Positions 19,626 to 29,507 of a stretch of DNA of 64,000 nt are shown one piece after another (position 1 is the stretch's first letter; every line of letters starts with the position of its first letter). The translations under genes were made by a program, and so were the position numbers. The stretch lies in assembly GCF_000016325.1 (NCBI RefSeq), contig NC_009436.1:3472001-3536000 (forward strand), written 5' to 3'. Below the pieces are notes generated by a model. It ran no database searches. It was given only the letters and a program-made list of their open reading frames with translations, and had not been told where the DNA came from. This DNA comes from Enterobacter sp. 638 (GTDB lineage Bacteria; Pseudomonadota; Gammaproteobacteria; Enterobacterales; Enterobacteriaceae).

Positions 19626-20624
19626 ATGAAAAAGGTCCTCAGCGCCTTAGGCCTGGCATTCGCTTCGGTTAGCTGTGCATATGCAACCACTTATCCTCTG
19701 ACTATTGAGAATTGCGGGTACACCCAAACCTTCACCAAAGCCCCTGAGCGCGTTGTCGCGCTGGGTCAGAATACCGTCGAAATTTTACTGCTGTTGGGAC
19801 TGCAGGATAAGATCGCTGCCAGCGCTTTTTGGCCAACCAAAGTGCTGCCGGAACTGGCTGAGAAAAATGCCAAAATCAAACTGCTGACGGTCGAAATCCC
19901 GACACTTGAGTCTGTTCTCGCCCAGAATCCTGATTTTGTTCCGGCACAGTTGCCGTTATTGCTGGGCCCTGAAAGCAAAGTGGCGAAACGAGAAGATCTC
20001 GCGACCGTTGGCGTTAACAGCTATGTTTCACCCGGCATGTGCGCCACCAAAAAGGGCGTTGGCGACATGTACGGTAGTCGTCAAAAACTCTGGGACATGA
20101 CGTTCCTGTACCAGGAAATTGAAGATTTCGCTAAAATTTTCAACGTTGAAGCGCGCGGTCAGGCGGTGATTGCCGATTTCAAAAAACGCGAAGCCGATCT
20201 GCGTGCCGAATTTGGTAAAAACAAAAAAGACCTTTCATTTGTGTTCTGGTTCTCCAGCGCGTCCCCTTCTGCAGACGCCTACGTGGGCGGCAAAAATGGC
20301 GCATCCGGCTTTATCGCGAATGTGCTGGGCGGACACAACGCCATTACCTCTGAAACCGAATGGCCAACCGTGGGCTGGGAAAGCATCATCGCAGCAAACC
20401 CTGACGTCATCGTCGTCTCAAGCCTCGATCGTAACCGTTGGGTTCTGGATAACGCGGAAGAAAAAATCAAATTCCTGAAAAGCGATCCGGCTGTCAGTCA
20501 GCTTGATGCCGTCAAAAAAGGTCATATCGTGGTGATGGACGGTCAGGCCATGAACCCCACTATCCGTACCATTTACGGCGCAGAACAGGTTGGCGAACAG
20601 CTTAGAAAGATGGGGCTGAACTAA
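19626..20624 (+). CDS. Periplasmic binding protein of an iron-complex ABC transporter
   Basis: A 332-residue substrate-binding protein of the ferric-siderophore/cobalamin (TroA-like, FecB/BtuF) type. A signal peptide is clear (MKKVLSALGLAFASVSCAYA, cleavage after AYA). No good lipobox is seen, so a soluble periplasmic protein is likely. The mature part has the expected APERVVALGQNTVEILLLLGL opening and a GWESIIAANPDVIVV segment. Two cysteines, near residues 30 and 138, might form a disulfide. The substrate is unknown. Its stop overlaps the permease start (ATGA-type). Confidence 0.85.
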   Translation: MKKVLSALGLAFASVSCAYATTYPLTIENCGYTQTFTKAPERVVALGQNTVEILLLLGLQDKIAASAFWPTKVLPELAEKNAKIKLLTVEIPTLESVLAQNPDFVPAQLPLLLGPESKVAKREDLATVGVNSYVSPGMCATKKGVGDMYGSRQKLWDMTFLYQEIEDFAKIFNVEARGQAVIADFKKREADLRAEFGKNKKDLSFVFWFSSASPSADAYVGGKNGASGFIANVLGGHNAITSETEWPTVGWESIIAANPDVIVVSSLDRNRWVLDNAEEKIKFLKSDPAVSQLDAVKKGHIVVMDGQAMNPTIRTIYGAEQVGEQLRKMGLN

Positions 20625-21661
20625 TGAGTTCAGCCGTTCAACAGGCACGGCAGGGGGTGTTTCTTGGCACATCCTGCATCCTTTCTATTGCCTTGCTTAT
20701 TCTGGTGATCGCCGTTGGCGTCAGCGTGGGTGAGCTATCGATCCCGCTGCAAACCGTGTTCTACGCGATCGGCAATAAAATGGGATTCACCGATGTGCCG
20801 CTGAGTCGCATTTTTGAAAGTGTGATTTGGGACTTCCGCCTGAGCCGTGCGCTGGTTGCGGCCTGTTGCGGCGCAGGGTTGGCCATTTGTGGAGCGGTAC
20901 TCCAGAGCCTGTTGAAAAATGCGCTCGCAGAACCCTATGTTCTTGGGGTCTCCGCGGGGGCCTCCACGGGCGCAGTGTCTGTTGTGGTATTAGGTATCGG
21001 AACGGGCGCCGTTTCGCTCTCCGCGGGCGCGTTCGCCGGTGCCTTTGCTGCTTTTGTGTTTGTCGCGTTTCTGACGAATGGCGCGCGTGGCGGTAACGAG
21101 CGTACTATCCTGGCGGGTGTTGCCGCCTCGCAGCTGTTTAATGCCATCACCGCCTACACCATCAGTACCTCCGCCAGCGCTCAGCAGGCCCGTGATGTGA
21201 TGTTCTGGCTGCTGGGCAGTTTTAGCGGCGTCAGATGGCCTGAGCTCCAGCTGGTGCTGATTGTGGTACTGACCGGCCTGGCTATCTGTCTTTACTATTC
21301 CCGTGCGCTGGATGCCTTTACGTTTGGCGATGATGCCGCAGCGTCCCTTGGGATCGCCGTCCCTTGGGTGCGTTTGATTCTGTTCACCGTCACTGCGCTG
21401 ATTACCGCAACCATTGTCAGCATGGCGGGCTCTATTGGATTTGTCGGCCTGGTCGTTCCGCATGTGATGCGCTATTTCTTTGGCCCGCTGCATCGCACGT
21501 TACTCATCGCCAGCGCCCTGGCGGGTGCCATTCTGATGGTGCTTGCCGATATTGCGTCTCGTCTGCTGATTGCACCGCAAAGCCTGCCGGTCGGCGTGGT
21601 CACCGCCCTGGTTGGCGTGCCGTTCTTTGCCCTTATTATCTATCGTTCAAGGAATAAGTGA
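20624..21661 (+). CDS. FecCD-family ABC transporter permease
   Basis: The membrane component of the importer, 345 residues, with about nine or ten hydrophobic segments. It has the FecCD-family hallmarks DFRLSRALVAACCGAGLAICG, EPYVLGVSAGASTGA, and GSIGFVGLVVPHVMR before the EAA-like region. Only one permease gene is present, so it should act as a homodimer. It overlaps its neighbours by one base on each side, indicating tight co-translation. Confidence 0.88.
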   Translation: MSSAVQQARQGVFLGTSCILSIALLILVIAVGVSVGELSIPLQTVFYAIGNKMGFTDVPLSRIFESVIWDFRLSRALVAACCGAGLAICGAVLQSLLKNALAEPYVLGVSAGASTGAVSVVVLGIGTGAVSLSAGAFAGAFAAFVFVAFLTNGARGGNERTILAGVAASQLFNAITAYTISTSASAQQARDVMFWLLGSFSGVRWPELQLVLIVVLTGLAICLYYSRALDAFTFGDDAAASLGIAVPWVRLILFTVTALITATIVSMAGSIGFVGLVVPHVMRYFFGPLHRTLLIASALAGAILMVLADIASRLLIAPQSLPVGVVTALVGVPFFALIIYRSRNK

Positions 21662-22422
21662 TGAGCATCACTGCCGAAAATATTACCTGGAAGGTGGGTA
21701 AAAAAGTTATCGTCAACAATGTCTCACTGAAGGTTTCTCGTGGGCAAACGGTAGGGCTACTTGGCCCAAACGGTTCAGGTAAATCCTCTTTGCTGCGCGT
21801 TCTGGCAGGCTTGCGCCGGCCCCATTCGGGCTGCGTCACGCTGGACGATAAAAACATCAGCCAGATCGCTAAAAAACAGCTGGCACGCCGGGTGGCCTTT
21901 GTTGAACAGCACGGCATGACAGAAGCGAATATGCGCGTTCGTGACGTGGTAAAACTCGGCCGAATCCCCCATCATTCGCCTTTTTCGAACTGGGGTGCGC
22001 AGGACGATGAAACCGTCACCGCTGCGCTGGAACGTGTGGATATGCTCAAAAAGAGCGAGCAAGGCTGGCAAAGTTTGTCCGGCGGTGAACGCCAGCGCGT
22101 GCACATTGCTCGCGCGCTTGCGCAGACGCCAACCGAGATCCTGCTTGATGAACCCACGAACCATCTGGATATTCATCATCAAATACAGCTGATGAAACTC
22201 ATCAGCGAATTACCCGTCACCAGTATTGTGGCCATCCACGATCTCAACCATGCGTCGATGTTCTGCGACGCACTCATCGTGATGCAAAATGGGGAAATTG
22301 TTGCCTCGGGAACACCCGATGAGATCCTGACTGAAACGCTGTTGTGGGATGTCTTTCGGGTCGAAACGAAAATCGAAATTTCACCGTTTCATGGCAAAAA
22401 ACACATCCACTACATCGCTTAA
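21661..22422 (+). CDS. ABC transporter ATPase of the iron-complex importer
   Basis: The cytoplasmic nucleotide-binding subunit, 253 residues. Walker A GPNGSGKSS is at 35-43, the Q-loop is in FVEQHGM, the signature LSGGERQR starts near 139, and Walker B ILLDEPTNH is near 160. This is the FepC/FecE/BtuD class. The start is the ATG at 21661 sharing its A with the permease stop; a GTG one codon earlier is also in frame. Confidence 0.88.
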   Translation: MSITAENITWKVGKKVIVNNVSLKVSRGQTVGLLGPNGSGKSSLLRVLAGLRRPHSGCVTLDDKNISQIAKKQLARRVAFVEQHGMTEANMRVRDVVKLGRIPHHSPFSNWGAQDDETVTAALERVDMLKKSEQGWQSLSGGERQRVHIARALAQTPTEILLDEPTNHLDIHHQIQLMKLISELPVTSIVAIHDLNHASMFCDALIVMQNGEIVASGTPDEILTETLLWDVFRVETKIEISPFHGKKHIHYIA

Positions 22423-22437
22423 CGCCGGGTAATCCGC

Positions 22438-23685
22438 ATGTCTTTGCCTCTCTTTCGGCCAGCTACGCAAGTCTGGCCGCCTGTTTTACTGGGCAGCCAG
22501 TTTGTTTTCAACATCGGTTTTTATGCCGTCGTTCCCTTTCTTGCGATCTTTTTGCGCGAAGACATGATGCTCTCTGGCGGGCTGATTGGGCTGATCCTTG
22601 GGCTGCGGACCTTTTCCCAGCAAGGAATGTTTATCGTCGGCGGTGCGCTTTCAGACCGATTTGGCGCGCGTATCGTGATCCTGGCCGGCTGCCTTATTCG
22701 CGTGTCGGGTTATTTGCTGCTGGCGTTTGGGCAATCGCTTTGGCCGATTATATTGGGAGCCTGTCTGACCGGAATCGGCGGGGCGCTGTTTTCCCCCTCC
22801 ATTGAAGCATTGCTGGCGAAAGCCGGAACACAAAGCGAGGCGCAGGGCAAACGCAGTCGCGCGGAGTGGTTTGCCCTGTTTGCCGTGTGTGGTGAACTGG
22901 GGGCCGTGCTTGGGCCGGTTGTCGGGGCACTCATGACAGGGCTTGGTTTCCGCCAGATCGCACTGGCTGGTGCAGGTGTTTTTGTTGTGGCGTTGATCGT
23001 CCTGTTTTTCGCGTTGCCTTCAGCTCCAGCAAAAAAGCAAACACTTGAAATGACACCCTGGTGGACCACCTTTCGTCAGCCGCGATTTGTCGCTTTCATT
23101 ATCGCCTACAGCTCATGGTTACTGAGTTACAACCAACTTTATCTGGCGCTGCCCGTGGAAATTCAACGTGCAGGCGGTAGCGAAAAAGATCTGGGACCGC
23201 TATTTATGCTGGCCTCGATATTGATTATTGCTTTTCAACTGCCGCTGGCACGTTTTGCGCGTCGTGTGGGTCCCACCAGGATCCTTCCGTTTGGGTTCAT
23301 CTTCGTCTCAGCCTCCTTTGTCAGCGTTGCCCTTTTCGCGGCAACGGTCCCGCCTGCGGGGTGGCTCCGACTTGTGCCGTCCGCCTGTTTTGTCACGCTG
23401 TTAACGCTGGGGCAGATGCTGCTGGTGCCTGCCGCCAAAGATCTTATCCCCTGGTTTGCTGATGAGACAACGCTTGGCGCACATTATGGCGCACTGGCGA
23501 CGGCAGGGGGTTGCGCTGTGCTGGCGGGGAATTTCCTTTTCGGCGGTCAACTCGATCATGCGTTAGTGCCATCGAAAGAAGCGATTTTTCCCTGGTTGCA
23601 GTTAGCCTTTTTCCCGCTGTGTAGTGCGATAGCGATGGTGATCATTTGCCGCCCGATGCAAGGCGCGCACGCTCGCAAAGCTTAA
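22438..23685 (+). CDS. MFS transporter linked to the iron-uptake genes
   Basis: An inner-membrane major facilitator protein of 415 residues and about 12 membrane segments. It has the MFS loop motif GGALSDRFGARIV after the second helix, and an overall plan recalling MdtH-like efflux proteins. It lies 15 bases after the ATPase gene and is probably co-transcribed from the Fur-type promoter. Export of a siderophore, or movement of a metal complex, is a reasonable guess from context but is not shown by sequence. Confidence 0.75.
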   Translation: MSLPLFRPATQVWPPVLLGSQFVFNIGFYAVVPFLAIFLREDMMLSGGLIGLILGLRTFSQQGMFIVGGALSDRFGARIVILAGCLIRVSGYLLLAFGQSLWPIILGACLTGIGGALFSPSIEALLAKAGTQSEAQGKRSRAEWFALFAVCGELGAVLGPVVGALMTGLGFRQIALAGAGVFVVALIVLFFALPSAPAKKQTLEMTPWWTTFRQPRFVAFIIAYSSWLLSYNQLYLALPVEIQRAGGSEKDLGPLFMLASILIIAFQLPLARFARRVGPTRILPFGFIFVSASFVSVALFAATVPPAGWLRLVPSACFVTLLTLGQMLLVPAAKDLIPWFADETTLGAHYGALATAGGCAVLAGNFLFGGQLDHALVPSKEAIFPWLQLAFFPLCSAIAMVIICRPMQGAHARKA

Positions 23686-24032
23686 GCCTTATTATTGGGT
23701 CGGCATTTCTCGGGCAGTTCCGGCACCGGGCGGCGGTCATCAATCAAATGACGGACAGTGAGGATCGGGTGACGCCATAACATGCGCGGTCCGGCCCAGC
23801 GCATAACCTGTTTCATCTCTTCACGTTTTGCAGGTTGGTAGCAGTGGACAGGACACTGCTTACAGGCTGGTTTCTCTTCTCCGAATACGCATTTATCCAG
23901 CCGTTTATCTGCATACGCGTTCAAAGCCTGATAATGACCAGGGTCGCGAGATGCCTGAGGGCACTGTGTTTCGTAGAGCGCGATCATTTTGCTGATCGTC
24001 TCTTTTTCTCGAGAGATACGTTTTCCTGACAT
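23682..24032 (-). CDS. ygbA: Nitrous-oxide-stimulated promoter family protein YgbA
   Basis: A 116-residue cytoplasmic protein of unconfirmed function whose family is induced by nitric oxide. The conserved core is KCVFGEEKPACKQCPVHCYQ, with four cysteines that could bind a metal or cluster, followed by the WAGPRMLWRHP block. In E. coli it lies directly between fhlA and mutS, so the iron-uptake operon here separates it from fhlA. It converges with the MFS gene, overlapping it by 4 bases at the 3' ends. An NsrR-like site lies just upstream. Confidence 0.88.
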   Translation of the reverse strand: MSGKRISREKETISKMIALYETQCPQASRDPGHYQALNAYADKRLDKCVFGEEKPACKQCPVHCYQPAKREEMKQVMRWAGPRMLWRHPILTVRHLIDDRRPVPELPEKCRPNNKA

Positions 24033-24050
24033 GGCAGATTATCCGTTAAT

Positions 24051-24073
24051 AATGTGCATAAATAATACATCTT
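24051..24073. promoter_or_regulatory. NsrR-like operator upstream of ygbA
   Basis: On the minus strand the sequence is AAGATGTATTA, one base, TTATGCACATT. It closely fits the NsrR pattern of two inverted 11-mers (AAGATGCATTT-N-AAATGCATCTT). The nearest base is 18 bp upstream of the ygbA ATG. NsrR control of ygbA is known in E. coli, so nitric-oxide induction is likely here too. Confidence 0.7.
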
Positions 24074-24160
24074 TAAACTCGGCTTTTCAGCCTGATTTCA
24101 TTTGTTGCATTTCATTTTCTGAAGGCAGCTTCCAGTTATAGATTTGTGCCCTCACAAAAT

Positions 24161-24180
24161 TACTGGCATTTTATACAGGC
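24161..24180. promoter_or_regulatory. LexA-like SOS box upstream of the SymE-like gene
   Basis: TACTGGCATTTTATACAGGC keeps the CTG-N10-CAG frame of the LexA consensus, including intact TACTG and TATACAG half-sites. It overlaps a possible -10 element (TATACA) and lies 40 bases upstream of the toxin-like ATG. E. coli symE is itself SOS-controlled, which supports the reading. Confidence 0.55.
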
Positions 24181-24219
24181 ATTTTCATTCCCTTTTCGCC
24201 TGCTGTTAATGGAGCCTGT

Positions 24220-24450
24220 ATGTCTGATATCACGATCACCCCGTCTCAACGCCATCTCAAAGTGGGCTACTTCAGAAAGCGCCATGAAGATCGTAATACC
24301 AAAATTCCCAAGCGCTACAGCGTTCACGCGGCACTGAGCCTAAAAGGCGACTGGCTCGAAAAAGCAGGGTTTAAAACAAATTCACAGGTCAGAGTGAGAG
24401 TCGAGCACGGAAAATTGCTCATTGAGTTGATGGAAGAAGACACAGCATAA
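24220..24450 (+). CDS. SymE-like type I toxin (short form)
   Basis: A 76-residue basic protein resembling the SymE family (AbrB/MazE-like fold; an SOS-induced endoribonuclease-like toxin in E. coli). Matching landmarks are RHLKVGYFRKRHEDRN (compare the SymE RQLTVSYASR region), IPKRYSVHAALSLKGDWLEKAGF and VRVRVEHGKLLIEL. It is shorter than E. coli SymE (about 113 residues), ending soon after the beta-rich core. GGAG precedes the ATG at good spacing, and a LexA-like box lies upstream. An antisense RNA, SymR-like, would be expected over the 5' end but cannot be proved from sequence. It sits alone between ygbA and mutS. Confidence 0.75.
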   Translation: MSDITITPSQRHLKVGYFRKRHEDRNTKIPKRYSVHAALSLKGDWLEKAGFKTNSQVRVRVEHGKLLIELMEEDTA

Positions 24451-24563
24451 AGTCTCGACATTTTGCTGCCCCCTGTCATTTGTTCATGCGACAATAGAGG
24501 TAACTAACGGCCAGCAGGTCGCACAAAACGCAATACTTTCAATGAAATGGATATCTTAACTCC

Positions 24564-27125
24564 ATGAGCACAATCGAAAATTTGACCGCGCATACGCCAA
24601 TGATGCAGCAGTATCTGAAACTCAAAGCTCAGCATCCTGAAATCCTGCTTTTTTATCGTATGGGGGATTTTTACGAGCTTTTCTATGACGATGCAAAACG
24701 CGCGTCACAACTGCTCGACATCTCGCTGACCAAGCGTGGCGCATCGGCGGGTGAACCGATTCCGATGGCGGGCATTCCGCATCATGCTGTAGAAAACTAC
24801 CTGGCGAAGCTCGTTAACCAAGGCGAGTCCGTAGCAATTTGCGAACAGATTGGCGATCCGGCCACGTCAAAAGGTCCGGTGGAACGTAAAGTGGTTCGCA
24901 TCGTCACACCTGGTACTATTAGTGACGAAGCGCTGTTGCAGGAGCGTCAGGATAACCTGCTGGCCGCGATCTGGCAGGACAGTAAAGGTTACGGTTATGC
25001 CGCGCTGGATATTAGCTCCGGTCGTTTTCGCTTGAGTGAACCCGCCGATCGCGAAACCATGGCGGCGGAATTACAACGGACTAATCCAGCCGAACTGCTC
25101 TACGCCGAAGATTTTGCAGAGATGGCACTGATTGATGGCCGTCGAGGCCTGCGTCGCCGTCCGTTATGGGAATTTGAAATTGATACCGCACGTCAGCAGT
25201 TAAACCTGCAGTTTGGTACGCGGGATCTGATTGGCTTTGGCGTTGAGAATGCGCCGCGTGGTCTGTGCGCCGCAGGCTGTCTGTTGCAATACGTAAAAGA
25301 TACGCAGCGCACCACCCTGCCCCATATCCGATCGATTACGATGGAACGCCAGCAGGACAGCATCATCATGGATGCGGCAACACGTCGTAATCTCGAAATC
25401 ACGCAGAATCTCGCCGGTGGCGTGGAAAACACCCTCGCCGCCGTGCTCGACAGTACCGTCACACCAATGGGTAGCCGGATGCTCAAGCGCTGGCTGCATA
25501 TGCCCGTGCGTGACACAAACGTGCTGGTCAGTCGTCAGCAAACCATCGGTGCGTTACAGGATCGCTTTACAGAGCTCCAACCCGTTCTGCGCCAGGTAGG
25601 CGATTTAGAACGTATTCTTGCCCGTCTCGCATTGCGCACCGCGCGACCACGCGATCTGGCCCGCATGCGTCATGCCTTCCAGCAGCTTCCCACGTTACGT
25701 GCACAACTGGCTGAAGTGAACAGCACTCCCGTACAAAAACTGCGCGAAACGATGGGTGAATTCACCGAGCTGTGCGAATTACTGGAACGCGCGGTCGTGG
25801 AAGCTCCCCCGGTTCTGGTTCGCGATGGCGGGGTCATTGCTCCTGGCTATCACGAGGAACTCGATGAATGGCGTGCTCTGGCTGATGGTGCAACGGATTA
25901 TCTCGATAAGCTGGAAATCCGCGAGCGTGAGCGTTTGGGGCTTGATACGTTGAAAGTGGGCTACAACGCCATCCACGGCTATTACATTCAAATCAGCCGT
26001 GGTCAGAGCCACCATGCACCCATTCACTATGTCCGTCGGCAGACCCTCAAGAACGCCGAGCGTTACATCATTCCTGAACTGAAAGAGTATGAGGACAAAG
26101 TTCTCACCTCCAAAGGGAAAGCGCTGGCGCTTGAAAAACAGCTTTATGAAGAGCTGTTCGATATGCTGATGCCGCACCTCGCCGATTTACAGGCGAGCGC
26201 AAGCGCGTTGGCTGAGCTGGATGTGCTGATAAACCTGGCAGAACGCGCCGACACGCTAAATTACGCCTGCCCAACGTTTATTGATAAACCCGGCATTCGT
26301 ATTACTGAGGGGCGCCATCCCGTTGTCGAGCAGGTATTACGCGAACCCTTTATTGCCAACCCGCTCAATCTTTCTCCGCAACGCCGTATGCTGATTATTA
26401 CCGGTCCGAACATGGGCGGTAAAAGTACGTATATGCGACAGACTGCCTTGATTGCCCTGCTGGCATACATTGGTAGCTACGTTCCCGCGCAGAAAGTGGA
26501 AATCGGTCCTATCGATCGTATCTTCACCCGCGTGGGTGCTGCGGACGATCTGGCAAGCGGCCGCTCAACCTTTATGGTCGAAATGACCGAGACGGCGAAT
26601 ATTCTGCATAACGCGACAGAAAACAGTTTGGTGCTGATGGATGAGATTGGTCGCGGGACATCAACCTATGATGGACTTTCTCTGGCGTGGGCTTGCGCCG
26701 AAAGTCTGGCGAATAAGATCAAAGCGCTGACCCTTTTTGCGACGCATTATTTCGAGCTAACGCAACTACCCGAGAAAATGGAAGGTGTGGCGAACGTGCA
26801 TCTGGATGCATTGGAGCACGGGGACACCATCGCGTTCATGCATACGGTTCAGGATGGCGCTGCGAGCAAGAGTTACGGCCTTGCCGTTGCTGCACTGGCC
26901 GGTGTGCCAAAAGAAGTGATAAAACGTGCGCGTCAGAAACTGCGGGAACTGGAAAGCTTATCGCCAAATGCGGCTGCCACTCAAGTAGATGGCTCGCAAA
27001 TGTCGTTGCTGATGCCTGCAGAAGAGACTTCTCCTGCAATGGAAGCGCTCGAAAATCTCGATCCGGATTCCCTAACACCCCGTCAGGCGCTCGAGTGGAT
27101 TTATCGTTTAAAGAATTTAGTGTAA
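24564..27125 (+). CDS. mutS: DNA mismatch repair protein MutS
   Basis: An ATPase that recognises base mismatches and starts methyl-directed repair with MutL and MutH. It has 853 residues, identical in length to E. coli MutS. The mismatch-binding FYE motif lies in RMGDFYELF (about residues 33-41). The C-terminal ATPase has Walker [10 protein letters not shown] (about 614-622), Walker [17 protein letters not shown] and the ATHYFELT block. It is followed directly by a shared terminator and the convergent rpoS. Confidence 0.98.
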   Translation: MSTIENLTAHTPMMQQYLKLKAQHPEILLFYRMGDFYELFYDDAKRASQLLDISLTKRGASAGEPIPMAGIPHHAVENYLAKLVNQGESVAICEQIGDPATSKGPVERKVVRIVTPGTISDEALLQERQDNLLAAIWQDSKGYGYAALDISSGRFRLSEPADRETMAAELQRTNPAELLYAEDFAEMALIDGRRGLRRRPLWEFEIDTARQQLNLQFGTRDLIGFGVENAPRGLCAAGCLLQYVKDTQRTTLPHIRSITMERQQDSIIMDAATRRNLEITQNLAGGVENTLAAVLDSTVTPMGSRMLKRWLHMPVRDTNVLVSRQQTIGALQDRFTELQPVLRQVGDLERILARLALRTARPRDLARMRHAFQQLPTLRAQLAEVNSTPVQKLRETMGEFTELCELLERAVVEAPPVLVRDGGVIAPGYHEELDEWRALADGATDYLDKLEIRERERLGLDTLKVGYNAIHGYYIQISRGQSHHAPIHYVRRQTLKNAERYIIPELKEYEDKVLTSKGKALALEKQLYEELFDMLMPHLADLQASASALAELDVLINLAERADTLNYACPTFIDKPGIRITEGRHPVVEQVLREPFIANPLNLSPQRRMLIITGPNMGGKSTYMRQTALIALLAYIGSYVPAQKVEIGPIDRIFTRVGAADDLASGRSTFMVEMTETANILHNATENSLVLMDEIGRGTSTYDGLSLAWACAESLANKIKALTLFATHYFELTQLPEKMEGVANVHLDALEHGDTIAFMHTVQDGAASKSYGLAVAALAGVPKEVIKRARQKLRELESLSPNAAATQVDGSQMSLLMPAEETSPAMEALENLDPDSLTPRQALEWIYRLKNLV

Positions 27126-27165
27126 TCACAGTACCCGGCAGAGTATGTCGGGCACATTTTCCACA

Positions 27166-27200
27166 AAGAAAAAGGCCAGTCTTTCGACCGGCCTTTTTTT
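27166..27200. terminator. Bidirectional terminator between mutS and rpoS
   Basis: AAAGGCCAGTC, a four-base loop and GACCGGCCTTT form an 11-bp stem with one mismatch. A run of T follows on the plus strand and an A-rich tract precedes it, so it can terminate both mutS and rpoS transcripts. The whole intergenic gap is only 88 bases. Confidence 0.85.
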
Positions 27201-27213
27201 GATGAAAAGTGTC

Positions 27214-28206
27214 TTACTCACGGAACAGCGCTTCGATATTCAGTCCTTGCCCCTGCAGAATTTCACGCAGGCGACGCAAACCTTCAACCTGAATCTGACG
27301 AACACGTTCACGCGTCAGGCCAATCTCACGGCCAACATCTTCCAGTGTCGCAGCTTCATACCCTAACAGACCGAAACGACGTGCGAGCACTTCACGCTGT
27401 TTGGCGTTCAGTTCGAACAGCCATTTGACGATACTTTGTTTCATATCATCATCTTGCGTGGTGTCTTCCGGGCCGTTGTCTTTTTCATCAGCCAGGATGT
27501 CCAGCAGTGCTTTTTCGGAATCGCCACCCAGTGGAGTGTCGACTGAGGTAATGCGCTCATTGAGACGCAGCATACGGCTTACGTCATCAACCGGTTTATC
27601 GAGTTGCTCGGCAATCTCTTCTGCACTTGGCTCGTGGTCCAGTTTATGGGACAACTCGCGCGCAGTACGCAGATAGACGTTCAACTCTTTGACGATGTGA
27701 ATCGGCAAACGAATCGTACGGGTTTGGTTCATGATTGCCCGTTCGATGGTCTGACGAATCCACCAGGTTGCGTAAGTTGAGAACCGGAACCCACGTTCTG
27801 GGTCAAACTTCTCAACGGCGCGGATCAAGCCCAGGTTACCCTCTTCAATCAGATCCAGCAGTGCCAGACCACGATTGCTATAACGACGGGCAATTTTCAC
27901 AACCAGGCGCAAGTTACTTTCAATCATGCGACGGCGTGAGGCAACATCTCCACGCAGTGCGCGACGCGCGAAATACACTTCTTCTTCGGCTGTTAGCAGT
28001 GGGGAATAACCAATCTCCCCAAGGTAAAGCTGAGTCGCGTCAAGCACACGCTGTGTGGCGCCCTGCGATAACAGCTCTTCTTCAGCTAAATCGTTATCAC
28101 TGGGTTCCTCTTCAACTAAGACTTTCTCATCAAAAGACTCGGTTCCGTTCTCATCAAATTCCGCGTCTTCATTTAAATCATGAACTTTCAGCGTATTCTG
28201 ACTCAT
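27214..28206 (-). CDS. rpoS: RNA polymerase sigma factor RpoS
   Basis: The stationary-phase and general stress sigma factor, 330 residues. Region 2 contains [38 protein letters not shown] (split here as the 2.1-2.2 core) and [17 protein letters not shown] (2.3-2.4). Region 4 ends in the helix-turn-helix [27 protein letters not shown]. The start is the ATG at 28206 ([11 protein letters not shown]); the open frame continues 12 codons upstream without family support. The family's main promoter lies inside nlpD, giving a long regulated leader. That leader is expected here by synteny but not demonstrated. Confidence 0.97.
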   Translation of the reverse strand: MSQNTLKVHDLNEDAEFDENGTESFDEKVLVEEEPSDNDLAEEELLSQGATQRVLDATQLYLGEIGYSPLLTAEEEVYFARRALRGDVASRRRMIESNLRLVVKIARRYSNRGLALLDLIEEGNLGLIRAVEKFDPERGFRFSTYATWWIRQTIERAIMNQTRTIRLPIHIVKELNVYLRTARELSHKLDHEPSAEEIAEQLDKPVDDVSRMLRLNERITSVDTPLGGDSEKALLDILADEKDNGPEDTTQDDDMKQSIVKWLFELNAKQREVLARRFGLLGYEAATLEDVGREIGLTRERVRQIQVEGLRRLREILQGQGLNIEALFRE

Positions 28207-28266
28207 AAGGTGGCTCCTACCCGTGATCCCTGAACGAGACATCCTGAAGTGGTATGCCCCGTCAAA

Positions 28267-29391
28267 TTATCGCTGCGGCAAATACTGCAGCGGGTTTACG
28301 GATTTCCCCTTGTAACGAATTTCAAAATGCAAGCGTGTAGAACTGGTTCCGGTGCTACCCATGGTAGCGATTTTTTGCCCCGCCTTGATTTCTTGTTGCT
28401 CCCGGACCAGCATTGTATCGTTATGGGCGTAGGCACTCAGGTAATCATCGTTATGTTTTATGATAATAAGATTACCGTAACCGCGCAGAGCGTTACCGGC
28501 ATATACAACGCGTCCATCTGCGGTCGCGGTGATAGCCTGTCCCTTACTTCCTGCGATATCGATCCCTTTATTTCCCCCCTCGGAGGAAGAGAAGTTCTCG
28601 AATACTTTGCCGTCAGTTGGCCAGCGCCAAGTGGAGATAGGCGCACTGGAGGTCATACTGCTGGCAGTCGGTACGGTAGAGCTAACCACAGGTGCCGTAG
28701 TCGGTGCTGTGACGACAGTCGCAGACGCCTTATTATTCGGCAACATTTTGTTAGCACTCTGTTCACCTGAGTCCTCAGAATACGTAATTGTGGGTTGCGA
28801 AGCAACCACTGCGCTTGTATTTTGCGCAGGTTTAACGCTGTTATTTTGAGCGGTAACATCCGCTGCAGATACAGAGTTGCCCGGCGTCAATGGCGTACCG
28901 GTCGCATTACCGACCTGAAGCGTTTGCCCAACTTCCAGACCATACGGGGCCTGCACGCTATTTCGCTGCGCGAGGTCACGGAAATCGTTCCCGGTGATCC
29001 ACGCGATATAGAAAAGCGTATCGCCACGTTTAACGGTATAAGTGCTGCCGCCGGTATAGCTTCCTTTAGGAATGTTCCCATACTTACGGTTATAGACTAT
29101 GCGGCCATTCTCGGTCTGCACAGACTGTTGCACTGGTTGAATCTGCGTTGGCTGCGCAGCAGGAGGCTGCATCGGCTGAATTGGCGGATTTTGTTGTGTT
29201 GTTGCTGTGCCCATTTTGGGTGGGGGGGTAATTAGCATTCCGCCGGACGAACTTCCGGAACCGCTGTTCCCACCGACAGAGCTCACCGGAGCAGGGGCGT
29301 TATTTGAATTCGTACAACCCGCCAGCCAAAGCGAAACCAGTGACAATGCCGCAACACGGCTGATGGTGAATTTTGGGCTTCCCGCGCTCAT
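28267..29391 (-). CDS. nlpD: Murein hydrolase activator lipoprotein NlpD
   Basis: An outer-membrane lipoprotein that activates amidase AmiC at the division site. It has 374 residues. The signal ends in the lipobox LAGC (Cys26). A proline/glutamine-rich linker, a LysM peptidoglycan-binding domain ([14 protein letters not shown], about 118-162) and a C-terminal LytM/M23 domain follow. The M23 zinc ligands are degenerate (NKGIDI and AHNDT where HxxxD and HxH would be), consistent with an activator rather than an enzyme. The 5' part of the rpoS leader should overlap this gene. Confidence 0.95.
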   Translation of the reverse strand: MSAGSPKFTISRVAALSLVSLWLAGCTNSNNAPAPVSSVGGNSGSGSSSGGMLITPPPKMGTATTQQNPPIQPMQPPAAQPTQIQPVQQSVQTENGRIVYNRKYGNIPKGSYTGGSTYTVKRGDTLFYIAWITGNDFRDLAQRNSVQAPYGLEVGQTLQVGNATGTPLTPGNSVSAADVTAQNNSVKPAQNTSAVVASQPTITYSEDSGEQSANKMLPNNKASATVVTAPTTAPVVSSTVPTASSMTSSAPISTWRWPTDGKVFENFSSSEGGNKGIDIAGSKGQAITATADGRVVYAGNALRGYGNLIIIKHNDDYLSAYAHNDTMLVREQQEIKAGQKIATMGSTGTSSTRLHFEIRYKGKSVNPLQYLPQR

Positions 29392-29507
29392 TTATCCCCC
29401 AGGAATGTGTTAACTACCAGTGACTTAAAATTAACCGTAATCGCACAAACGGTTTGCGCCTCACCATACGCTGAATTTTCCTGAAAAACCCTGGAAAATT
29501 CCGAGTC

